Source: DGNJ01 sp002388905
Lineage (GTDB): Bacteria; Pseudomonadota; Gammaproteobacteria; Pseudomonadales; Porticoccaceae
Assembly (NCBI GenBank): GCA_036843405.1
Contig: DAITSJ010000020.1
Coordinates: 1 to 64,000, forward strand
DNA length: 64,000 nt
Direction: 5' to 3'
The notes under the pieces were generated by a model, which was given only the letters and a program-made list of their open reading frames with translations, was not told where the DNA came from and ran no database searches. Shown piece by piece: positions 50,232 to 57,872 of the stretch (the first letter of the stretch is position 1; each line of letters starts with the position of its first letter). A program made the translations under genes and the position numbers.

Positions 50232-52865
50232 TTACTTGCCTTTGCCGGTGCCGGCTTCCTGCCACCTGCCTCCGCGATAGAATGCTTTCCAGCCGGTAGC
50301 CTTACCGTCCACTTCCGATTGCACATACTGCTCCTGATTCTTGCGACTGAAACGGACCACGGTCTTGTTGCCCTCCGGGTCGGTTTCCGGTGCGTCCATC
50401 AGGTAATCGTACTTGGAATCGATCTCCTTCCTGTGCGGTTTCAACTCGCTCACCAAAGGCGCGCGGGTTTCCCGGTTCCGTGGGAACTTGCTGGCGGCCA
50501 GGAACAACCCCGAAGCACCATCCCTTAAAATATAGTGGTCATCCACCTTTTCGCAAGGCAGTTCGGGCATGGGCACCGGGTCCATCTTGGGGGGCGCGGG
50601 CTGGCCGTTGCGGAGGAGTTTCCGGGTGTTTTTGCAGTTTTCGTTGGTACAGCCAAAGTACTTGCCGAAACGACCGGATTTGAGCTGCATATCGCTGCCG
50701 CATTTATCGCACTCGATGACCGGGCCCTCGTAACCCTTGATCCGGAAACTGCCCTTCTCCACCTCATAGCCCGGGCAATCAGGGTTGTTGCCGCAGATAT
50801 GGATCTTGTGGGCCTCGTCGATCAGGTAACTGTCCATGGCCGTGCCACAACGCTTGCACCGGTGTTTGTGAAGCAGTTGGCGGGACTCTGCCTCGTCGTC
50901 CTCCTCGATATTGACCGCCTCGTCACCGGCAATGAGGTTAACGGTGTTTTTGCAGCGTTCGGCAGGGGGAAGCGAATAACCGGAGCAACCCAGGAAAACG
51001 CCGGTGCTACCGGTGCGAATCAGCATGTGCCTGCCGCATTTTTCACACCTGATATCGGTTTCCGTGGCGGCGTTGGGGCGCATCCCGCCTTCCGATGCCT
51101 GGGCCTTTTCCAGCTTGGCGCTGAAATCCCCGTAGAAGCGGTCCAGCACCTCGGTCCAGGACAACTCCCCTTCGGCAATGTCGTCGAGGTATTCCTCCAT
51201 GGCGGCGGTGAAACCATAATCCATCAGGTCGCTGAAATTTTCCGTAAGCCGGTCAGTGACGATATCGCCGATCTTCCCTGCGTAGAACCGCTTGTTCTCC
51301 AGGCGAACATAGCCCCGATCCTGGATGGTGGAGATGATTGACGCATAAGTGGACGGCCGGCCGATCCCACGTTTTTCCAGTTCCCTGACCAGGGCTGCCT
51401 CGCTGTAACGGGCCGGCGGCTTGGTAAAATGCTGCTGGGGCACCAGGTTAAGCAGGCGCAGGGCATCCCCCACTTTCAGGTCCGGCAACTCGCCGTCGTC
51501 GTCCTTCCTGCGCACCGGCGGCATGACTTTCAGGTAACCGTCAAACCGGGTGACACGGCCTTTTGCCCGTAGTTCGTAGTCTGCCACCTTGACCGTAATC
51601 GTGGTGCTGGTGAACTCAGCCGGCGTCATCTGGCAGGCCACGAACTGCTGCCAGATCAATTGATAGAGACGCCTGGCATCCTGGTCCATGGCGTCCAGGT
51701 CGCCGGGGGCAATATCGATGTTGGACGGGCGGATGGCTTCGTGGGCTTCCTGGGCCCCCGCCTTGCTCGTGTAAACGTTAGGTTTCTCGGGCAGATACCG
51801 ATCGCCAAAGCGGGTGCCGATAAAGTCCCGGCAGGTGCTAACCGCTTCATCGCTCAGGTTGGTGGAGTCGGTCCGCATATAGGTGATATAGCCGGCCTCG
51901 TAAAGGCGCTGGGCCAACGTCATGGTCTTCTTGACGCCGAAGCCCAGGCGGGTGCTGGCCGCCTGCTGGAGGGTGGAGGTGATAAAGGGCGCCGATGGCC
52001 TTGAGCGGGTGGGCGTGTCCTCCCGGTCGGCGATCCGGTAATCCGCATCGCGCAGGGCCGCCATGGCCTGCTCTGTCTGCTCCTTGCTGTTTGGCCGGAA
52101 GTTCTTGTCCCGGTGCTTTTTGACCTCGAACCGGACCTTGTCCTCGTCCGCGGTCTCGGTATCCGCATGCAGGGTCCAGAACTCCTCGGGGACAAAGGCA
52201 CGTATCTCCCGCTCCCGCTCCACGATCAGCCGCACGGCCACCGACTGGACCCGGCCGGCGGACAGGCCCCGGGCGACCTTTTCCCACAACAACGGGGAAA
52301 TCATGAAACCGACAATACGATCCAGAAAACGCCGCGCCTGCTGGGCATTGACCCGGTTCCGGTCCAGGTCGCCGGGATGCTCGAAGGCCTCGGCAATCGC
52401 CTTCTTGGTGATTTCGTTAAACACCACCCGCTTGTAGCGACCATCGTCGCCGCCGATGGCCTGGGTCAGGTGCCAGGCGATAGCCTCACCCTCGCGATCG
52501 AGGTCGGTGGCCAGATAGATAGTGTCGGCATTCCGGGCGAGCTTCTGCAATTCGCTGACCACTTTTTCCTTGCCCGGGAGTATCTCGTAGCGGGCCTTCC
52601 AGCCGTGCTCCGGATCGACGCCCATCCGGGCGATCAGCTTTTCCCGGGCTTTCCTGGCCTTGTGCCGGGCCTTTTCCTCGGGATCCAGCTTGCGGGTGGC
52701 TGCCGCCTGGCGGGCCCTTTCCTTGGGATCCGTGGTGCCGGTCTTGCCGGTGGGCAGGTCCCGGATATGCCCGACACTGGACTTCACCACGTAATCCTTG
52801 CCCAGGTATTTGTTGATGGTCTTCGCCTTGGCGGGCGATTCCACAATCACCAGTGATTTACCCAT
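50232..52865 (-). CDS. topA: DNA topoisomerase I
   Basis: Type IA topoisomerase (877 residues) that relaxes negative supercoils. The TOPRIM domain has V-I-V-E-S-P-A-K-A-K near the start and A-T-D-L-D-R-E-G-E-A-I-A-W-H. The active-site tyrosine is in Y-I-T-Y-M-R-T-D-S. Three C-terminal zinc modules are visible (C-E-K-C-G, C-K-R-C-G, C-D-K-C-G), followed by topoisomerase C-terminal repeats. ATG 52865 gives the family start M-G-K-S-L-V-I-V-E-S; the open frame upstream covers the terminator-like hairpin and is unlikely to be translated. Confidence 0.96.
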   Translation of the reverse strand: MGKSLVIVESPAKAKTINKYLGKDYVVKSSVGHIRDLPTGKTGTTDPKERARQAAATRKLDPEEKARHKARKAREKLIARMGVDPEHGWKARYEILPGKEKVVSELQKLARNADTIYLATDLDREGEAIAWHLTQAIGGDDGRYKRVVFNEITKKAIAEAFEHPGDLDRNRVNAQQARRFLDRIVGFMISPLLWEKVARGLSAGRVQSVAVRLIVEREREIRAFVPEEFWTLHADTETADEDKVRFEVKKHRDKNFRPNSKEQTEQAMAALRDADYRIADREDTPTRSRPSAPFITSTLQQAASTRLGFGVKKTMTLAQRLYEAGYITYMRTDSTNLSDEAVSTCRDFIGTRFGDRYLPEKPNVYTSKAGAQEAHEAIRPSNIDIAPGDLDAMDQDARRLYQLIWQQFVACQMTPAEFTSTTITVKVADYELRAKGRVTRFDGYLKVMPPVRRKDDDGELPDLKVGDALRLLNLVPQQHFTKPPARYSEAALVRELEKRGIGRPSTYASIISTIQDRGYVRLENKRFYAGKIGDIVTDRLTENFSDLMDYGFTAAMEEYLDDIAEGELSWTEVLDRFYGDFSAKLEKAQASEGGMRPNAATETDIRCEKCGRHMLIRTGSTGVFLGCSGYSLPPAERCKNTVNLIAGDEAVNIEEDDEAESRQLLHKHRCKRCGTAMDSYLIDEAHKIHICGNNPDCPGYEVEKGSFRIKGYEGPVIECDKCGSDMQLKSGRFGKYFGCTNENCKNTRKLLRNGQPAPPKMDPVPMPELPCEKVDDHYILRDGASGLFLAASKFPRNRETRAPLVSELKPHRKEIDSKYDYLMDAPETDPEGNKTVVRFSRKNQEQYVQSEVDGKATGWKAFYRGGRWQEAGTGKGK

Positions 52866-52904
52866 TAGCCTGTCTGATTCCTTGCTCTGGACACAAACGA
52901 TAAA

Positions 52905-52927
52905 GACCCGACACACCGGTGCCGGGT
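52905..52927 (-). terminator. Rho-independent terminator-like hairpin upstream of topA
   Basis: On the minus strand, CCCGGCAC and GTGTCGGG can pair (8 bp with one G-U) around a CGGT loop, followed by TCTTTATCGTTT. It lies about 145 bp past the stop of the 53071 gene and 40 bp before the topA ATG. It should end upstream transcription, unless topA is read through it, in which case it would act as an attenuator. Confidence 0.6.
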
Positions 52928-53070
52928 TTGTTGGATGCATAACACTTTTTTATTAACAACATATTTGCCGCTCCTTGGCAATGGCCGGACACCACCGGTC
53001 TTGAAAAAAGGGAACAACATCAAGGCACGGCACCGGCCCGGTCAGGCAAAATGCCCCACTCTCTTGCTTC

Positions 53071-53541
53071 CTAGGCCAGCAACTTCAGTGCGTCCGCGAT
53101 GCGGTCGACGCCCTCCGGCTCTCCCGTTTCACGCCAGTACGCGGCCACGCCCTGGCGATCTTCACGCAGGGCCGTGACATCGGCAGGCAATTGTTCGATG
53201 GCCAGGGCAATACGCGGGTGCAAGTGCTCGGGGGCGGCCCGTCGAAACCAGCGCCAACCGCGCCAGGGCGACGCCCAGCCACGGTGATCGGATTTCAGCA
53301 GCGTCCAGGAACAGGGGCCGCCATCGTGCCGCTCCCGCACGGTCTGCACCAGGTAGCGCACCGCCGAGGGCTGTCGCTCATCGTCCGGGGCGTCCGGGTC
53401 CGGCACCAGCTGGACGCGCAATCCCAGTTCCCCGGCGCGCTTGCGGAAAGCGGCGGCGCGGGCCTGGCCGGGAGTAGACTTGAACCACATGAGCGGGGAC
53501 ACCACCGCCAGGAGAATCAGAACGATAAGCAGGTACTTCAT
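53071..53541 (-). CDS. Membrane-anchored conserved hypothetical protein
   Basis: A 156-residue protein with one N-terminal hydrophobic segment (L-L-I-V-L-I-L-L-A-V-V) acting as an uncleaved anchor, followed by a soluble domain rich in tryptophan and arginine (W-A-S-P-W-R-G-W-R-W-F). The domain probably faces the periplasm or the cytoplasm; the topology cannot be settled by eye. I recognise no family. It is upstream of topA on the same strand but separated by a terminator-like hairpin, and divergent from uspA. Confidence 0.65.
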   Translation of the reverse strand: MKYLLIVLILLAVVSPLMWFKSTPGQARAAAFRKRAGELGLRVQLVPDPDAPDDERQPSAVRYLVQTVRERHDGGPCSWTLLKSDHRGWASPWRGWRWFRRAAPEHLHPRIALAIEQLPADVTALREDRQGVAAYWRETGEPEGVDRIADALKLLA

Positions 53542-53658
53542 GGCAATCCCTGGCGGGTATTTAGCGTGTTAGCAGGCTTGGGGTGACAATTCCTGTTGAT
53601 GGCATCCTCCCGTATGTCGTATCGTTAGTGCAGACCGACAATAATGGAGTAATCAACA

Positions 53659-54096
53659 ATGTCTTTCTACCGACACATCCTTCTCGGCCTGGATCTCTCC
53701 CCGGAGTCCGGCCAGGTAGTGGAACATGTCAAGGCGCTTTTTGACAAAAAAGATACCCGTGTGAGTCTTGTCCATGTTCAGGAGCCCATGTCGTTCGCCT
53801 ACGGCGGCGACATCCCCATGGACCTCAGCGACCTGCAGACTCAACTGGAGGAACAGGCCACCAAGCGGCTTAATGAAATCTCCGATCAACTGAGTGGCTT
53901 CCAGGTGGACAAGCATGTGATCATCGGGCAGCCGGCCAACGAAATGCACCGGTTCGCCCGTGAGAACGACGTCGACCTCATCGTCGTGGGCAGCCACGGC
54001 CGCCATGGCCTGGCGCTGATTTTCGGCTCCACCGCCAACGGCGTACTGCACGGCGCCACCTGCGATGTGCTCGCGGTGCGCATCCGGGAGGATTGA
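53659..54096 (+). CDS. uspA: Universal stress protein A family
   Basis: Cytoplasmic single-domain protein of 145 residues: Y-R-H-I-L-L-G-L-D-L-S at the start, and V-G-S-H-G-R-H-G-L-A-L-I-F-G-S-T-A-N near the end. The spacing before the final G-S is eight rather than nine residues, as in the UspA group that does not hold ATP the way MJ0577-type proteins do. It is usually induced by starvation and respiratory or oxidative stress. GGAG lies 9 bases before the ATG. It stands alone, upstream of slt with a 70-bp gap containing a GC-rich hairpin but no T-tract. Confidence 0.9.
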   Translation: MSFYRHILLGLDLSPESGQVVEHVKALFDKKDTRVSLVHVQEPMSFAYGGDIPMDLSDLQTQLEEQATKRLNEISDQLSGFQVDKHVIIGQPANEMHRFARENDVDLIVVGSHGRHGLALIFGSTANGVLHGATCDVLAVRIRED

Positions 54097-54166
54097 TTCA
54101 ACCCGCCGGGTCCGGGGCCCGGCAAGACGATAGGCGGTACTATCCTGTACCGAGGCAAAGTCGAAG

Positions 54167-56131
54167 ATGTCCGGTCGGTTTAATGCACTGCTGATCACGG
54201 CCCTGGCGGGGCTCCTGCTACCCTGGCACGCGGCTTGCTATGCAGCGAATTTCGCCGACAGACCCGGTCTCGAAGAGCAGCGCGAGCGCTATCAACGGGC
54301 CACGCAGGCACTGGCCAGGGGGCGAGACAGGGAATTCAGGGCCCTGAAAACCGGCCTCACCGAGTATCCCCTTTACCCCTACCTCATCTATGCCGAACTG
54401 TCCGCCGACCTGGGCCATGCCCGGGCCGACGATATCCGGGATTTCCTGACCAACCATGCCGACACGCCGCTGGCCGGGCGCCTGCGCCATCGCTGGCTCG
54501 AGCACCTTCGCCGGGGCGACCGATGGCGGCAATTCCTGGCATTCTACGATCCCGCGATCACCTCCACGGAACTGGCGTGCTATTTCCAGCGGGCCCGCTA
54601 TCGGGCCGGGCAAAGGGACGAGGCGATGGCCGCCGCCCTGGAACTTTGGGAGGTGGGAAAATCCCAGCCCCGGGCCTGCGACCCCCTGTTCGAGGTGCTG
54701 ATCGATGGCGGCCATATCACCGAGGCGGTGGCCTGGCGTCGTTATACCCTGGCGGTACTCAATCACCAGTATCAACTGGCCGGTTATATCGAACGCTTCC
54801 TGACGTCGCCCCGGTATCGGCAACTGGCCCGGAATTTTCTGGCGGTGGATCGCAACTCACGGGTGGTGGGCAACTACGATCTTTTCGACGAGCCCTCCCC
54901 GGAGATACTGTCGGTGATCGTCCACGGTCTCCGCCACCTGGCGCGCACCGACGCCCTCGAAGCTATGAAACACTGGCATCGCTACCGGCAAACCCGCAAC
55001 TTCGACGCCGGCGACCGAACCCAGGTCATTACTGCCATCGTCAAGGGCCTGTATCGCCAGGAAGAAACCTCGACCGCGGATACCTACCTGCGCGAAACGC
55101 TCGCGCAGGTACCGGAGTCCTTGCTGGAATGGCGCCTGGAAAAAATCGTCTCCGAGGGCCAGTGGCACCAGTTTCCGGCCTGGTACTCGCTTCTTTCGGA
55201 GGAAACCCGTCAGGAGGAACGGTGGCGCTACTGGCTGGCAAGATCCCTGGTGCTCGAATCGCCCGGAAACAATGAGCAGCGGGCTCGACTGATCTTCGAG
55301 GAACTGGCGGGCGAACGCAGCTATTACGGATTCCTCGCCAGCGAATGGCTGGGCCGGGCGCCCGGCATGGAAAACCACCCCATGCCGGTCAGCGCCAAGG
55401 AACTGGGCGCCCTGGCCTCGACCCCTGCGTTCCGGCGCATCCGGGAACTGATTTTTCAGGACGACCGAACCTCGGCCCGGCGGGAGTGGTACAGCGCATT
55501 ACATTCAGCACCCGAAGGCATCTGGGTGGTCGCCGCCCACCTTGCCGAGCGCTGGCAGTGGCACAACCAGGCCATCATGAGCATGATCAGGGCCAGCTAC
55601 TGGAACGATATCGGTATCCGCTTTCCCCGGCCCTACCCCGAGATTTTTGCCACCAACGCCCGGGATCGCGAAATCCCCCTGCCCCTGCTTTATGCCCTGT
55701 CGCGGCAGGAGAGCGCATTTTCGCCGACTGTCGTATCGCCGGCCGGAGCCAGGGGGCTCATGCAGCTCATGCCCGCCACGGCAAGGCAGGTCGCCCGGGA
55801 AAACGGCATCGCCTACCGTCATAGCGGAGACCTCAGCGACCCGGCATTGAACGTTCGCCTCGGTGCCGCCTATTACCGGCAAATGCTCGACCGTTTCGGG
55901 GGCAACCGCATCCTGGCCACAGCCGCCTACAACGCCGGCCCCCATCGCGTCGATCGGTGGTTGCGGGAAACCGGCGGTGCCCTGCCCTTTGACGCCTGGA
56001 TCGAGGCGATCCCCTTTGGCGAAACCCGACGTTATGTGCAAAATGTCCTGGCTTTCTCGGTGATCTATGGCTACCACCTGAACCAGAAAACCGCCATGCT
56101 CAGCGATATGGAGAAAAAAGCCAGACTGTGA
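54167..56131 (+). CDS. slt: Soluble lytic murein transglycosylase
   Basis: Periplasmic enzyme of 654 residues that cleaves glycan strands of peptidoglycan to 1,6-anhydro products. A signal peptide spans residues 1-27. Then follow the long helical superhelix (U domain, about 30-440), a linker, and the SLT domain from about 490. That domain has catalytic E in S-R-Q-E-S-A-F, G-A-R-G-L-M-Q-L-M-P-A-T-A and A-A-Y-N-A-G-P-H-R-V. It is full length. Its products are later recycled via NagZ, also encoded here. The stop overlaps the tatD GTG by 4 bp. Confidence 0.95.
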   Translation: MSGRFNALLITALAGLLLPWHAACYAANFADRPGLEEQRERYQRATQALARGRDREFRALKTGLTEYPLYPYLIYAELSADLGHARADDIRDFLTNHADTPLAGRLRHRWLEHLRRGDRWRQFLAFYDPAITSTELACYFQRARYRAGQRDEAMAAALELWEVGKSQPRACDPLFEVLIDGGHITEAVAWRRYTLAVLNHQYQLAGYIERFLTSPRYRQLARNFLAVDRNSRVVGNYDLFDEPSPEILSVIVHGLRHLARTDALEAMKHWHRYRQTRNFDAGDRTQVITAIVKGLYRQEETSTADTYLRETLAQVPESLLEWRLEKIVSEGQWHQFPAWYSLLSEETRQEERWRYWLARSLVLESPGNNEQRARLIFEELAGERSYYGFLASEWLGRAPGMENHPMPVSAKELGALASTPAFRRIRELIFQDDRTSARREWYSALHSAPEGIWVVAAHLAERWQWHNQAIMSMIRASYWNDIGIRFPRPYPEIFATNARDREIPLPLLYALSRQESAFSPTVVSPAGARGLMQLMPATARQVARENGIAYRHSGDLSDPALNVRLGAAYYRQMLDRFGGNRILATAAYNAGPHRVDRWLRETGGALPFDAWIEAIPFGETRRYVQNVLAFSVIYGYHLNQKTAMLSDMEKKARL

Positions 56132-56952
56132 GCCAGGACGATAACCCGACGGATTTAGTGGACATCGGTGTCAACCTCACCAGCCACCGCTTCGACCGTG
56201 ATCGGAGCGACGTGCTGGCACGCGCCAGGGAGGCCGGCATCGGCCACTGCGTTATTATCGGTACGACCCTGGACGGTAGCCGGGAAGCAGCGTCGATGTG
56301 CAGGGAGTACGCGGGTGAATTCCCGGGCATGCTTTCGGCCACCGCCGGCATCCACCCCCATAACGCCTCGACATACAATCCCGGCATCGGCACCGAATTG
56401 CGTGCCCTGATCGCCGAAACAAAAGCCGTGGCGGTTGGCGAAACAGGACTGGATTTCAATCGCGATTTCTCACCCCGGGAAGCTCAGCAGCGTGCGTTTG
56501 AAGCGCAACTGGCGCTCGCCGCCGAACTGGAAATGCCGTTATTGCTCCACGAAAGGGACGCCCATCAGCGGCAGATTGAAATCCTCAGGGAGTACCGCGA
56601 CCAGCTGCCCGGGGCCGTGATCCACTGTTTTACCGGAGACAGACGCAGTCTCTACAACTATCTGGACCTGGATCTCTACGTCGGTGTCACCGGCTGGTTG
56701 TGCGACGAGCGCCGCGGCGGCGAGCTGCGGGAAGCGGTAGCGGACATCCCCCCGGACCGGCTTCTGGTTGAGACGGATGCACCCTACCTCCTGCCCAGAA
56801 CCCTGACACCCCGACCCGCGGACCGTCGCAATGAACCGGCGTTCCTCGGCGAGGTGCTGAATGCCCTGGTGCGTTATACAGGACGCTCCCGCGACGCCAT
56901 CGCCCGTGCCACCGCCGAAAACGCCAGGCGCCTTTTCAAAATCGGCGCCTGA
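56128..56952 (+). CDS. tatD: TatD-family metal-dependent deoxyribonuclease
   Basis: TIM-barrel nuclease of 274 residues, probably 3'-5' exonuclease on DNA or RNA and involved in DNA fragmentation or oxidative damage repair. It begins D-I-G-V-N-L-T-S as in E. coli TatD itself (the H-x-H of other members is replaced by G-x-N). G-I-H-P-H-N, V-G-E-T-G-L-D, L-L-H-E-R-D-A, V-I-H-C-F-T-G and V-E-T-D-A-P-Y supply the metal site. The GTG start at 56128 overlaps the slt stop (GTGA). The gene ends 15 bp before the convergent glutaredoxin-like gene. Confidence 0.92.
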   Translation: MSQDDNPTDLVDIGVNLTSHRFDRDRSDVLARAREAGIGHCVIIGTTLDGSREAASMCREYAGEFPGMLSATAGIHPHNASTYNPGIGTELRALIAETKAVAVGETGLDFNRDFSPREAQQRAFEAQLALAAELEMPLLLHERDAHQRQIEILREYRDQLPGAVIHCFTGDRRSLYNYLDLDLYVGVTGWLCDERRGGELREAVADIPPDRLLVETDAPYLLPRTLTPRPADRRNEPAFLGEVLNALVRYTGRSRDAIARATAENARRLFKIGA

Positions 56953-56967
56953 CGCCCGTACCGGAGA

Positions 56968-57204
56968 TCAATTGCAGGCAATAAGCCCGCGCACCTGACC
57001 CGGAGAAAATGGCCAGCCCTTCTCGCCACCGGCACCGGCGATCACCGGAATTCTCAGCCCGTAACGCTCCCTGAGCCGGTCGGAATCGGCAATGGAGACT
57101 TCGCGGAGCTGCCAGTCCGGAGGCAACACCTCCATGACGACGCGTCGGGCGTCGTCACAAAGATGACAACCGGGACCGGTATAAAGCGTCAGGGTCTTAT
57201 CCAT
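56968..57204 (-). CDS. Glutaredoxin-like DUF836 protein
   Basis: Small thioredoxin-fold protein of 78 residues with the redox pair C-H-L-C in G-P-G-C-H-L-C-D-D-A near residues 13-16 and the cis-proline segment I-P-V-I. Family members are cytoplasmic dithiol proteins of unknown substrate. The length is typical of DUF836. It overlaps nothing and lies 112 bp downstream of a secreted-protein gene on the same strand. Confidence 0.85.
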   Translation of the reverse strand: MDKTLTLYTGPGCHLCDDARRVVMEVLPPDWQLREVSIADSDRLRERYGLRIPVIAGAGGEKGWPFSPGQVRGLIACN

Positions 57205-57316
57205 GGCTTCTCCGGGACATCAGGGTTTCTTCAGGGGATATGGGAGGATCTGGCGCCCAGGGCGGGACAGAACGATACGGAGGGCGCCCGGCCGGCGCCC
57301 TCGCGGAAGCAGCCGT

Positions 57317-57688
57317 TTATTGCTCGGGCTGGGGGTTGGCTTTCTTGTATTCGGCCACCTGGTCGTTGAATTTGTCGCCGATGCCGTTGCGCTCGTCGAG
57401 GACTTTCTTGTTTTTCTGCATCCATTTCACCTTGTCCTCGTCGCTTTTTTCCTTGAAGGCCTCGGTCTTGACTTGGCCTTCCCGGCAATCGAGGTAGGCA
57501 TCCGCTTCCTTGATATAACCCTTGACCTCTTCGCTGTTGGCCACCATCTCGTCCATGGTCGCCTCGGAGCCATCGACAATAGCGGGCTCGGCGGGCGGCT
57601 CGCCGCAGTCCCCGGCCAGCGCCGTCGAACCCGCAAGGCCCAGAATCACGGTCATGGCCGCCGTACGAAACATCGCTTGGTAATCCAT
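57317..57688 (-). CDS. Exported helical protein of unknown function
   Basis: A 123-residue protein with a signal peptide (hydrophobic A-M-T-V-I-L-G-L-A-G, cleavage after A-L-A near residue 26). The mature part is charged and helical (K-E-A-D-A-Y-L-D-C-R-E-G, D-E-D-K-V-K-W-M-Q-K-N-K-K-V-L-D) and carries two cysteines that could form a disulfide. AGGAGGG six bases before ATG 57688 clearly defines the start. I do not recognise the family. It is divergent from the protease gene. Confidence 0.78.
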   Translation of the reverse strand: MDYQAMFRTAAMTVILGLAGSTALAGDCGEPPAEPAIVDGSEATMDEMVANSEEVKGYIKEADAYLDCREGQVKTEAFKEKSDEDKVKWMQKNKKVLDERNGIGDKFNDQVAEYKKANPQPEQ

Positions 57689-57872
57689 CGTTACCCTCCT
57701 GTTGCAGATTGTATTTGAACAGGGAAAGACCACTACGCGGATCAGAAGTTCCCCGAATTCAGTGGCTCAGCTTGCCATGTTATCGGACTCGAGGCAATCA
57801 AGCCCCGGGCCAAAAGCCCTGACAGATGCATTACAATGGCGCCAACACTTGCCAATCAACAGCGGAGACGCA

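Noticed and set aside
54097..54166. GC-rich hairpin between uspA and slt as a terminator
   Set aside because: The stem is plausible but there is no T-tract after it.
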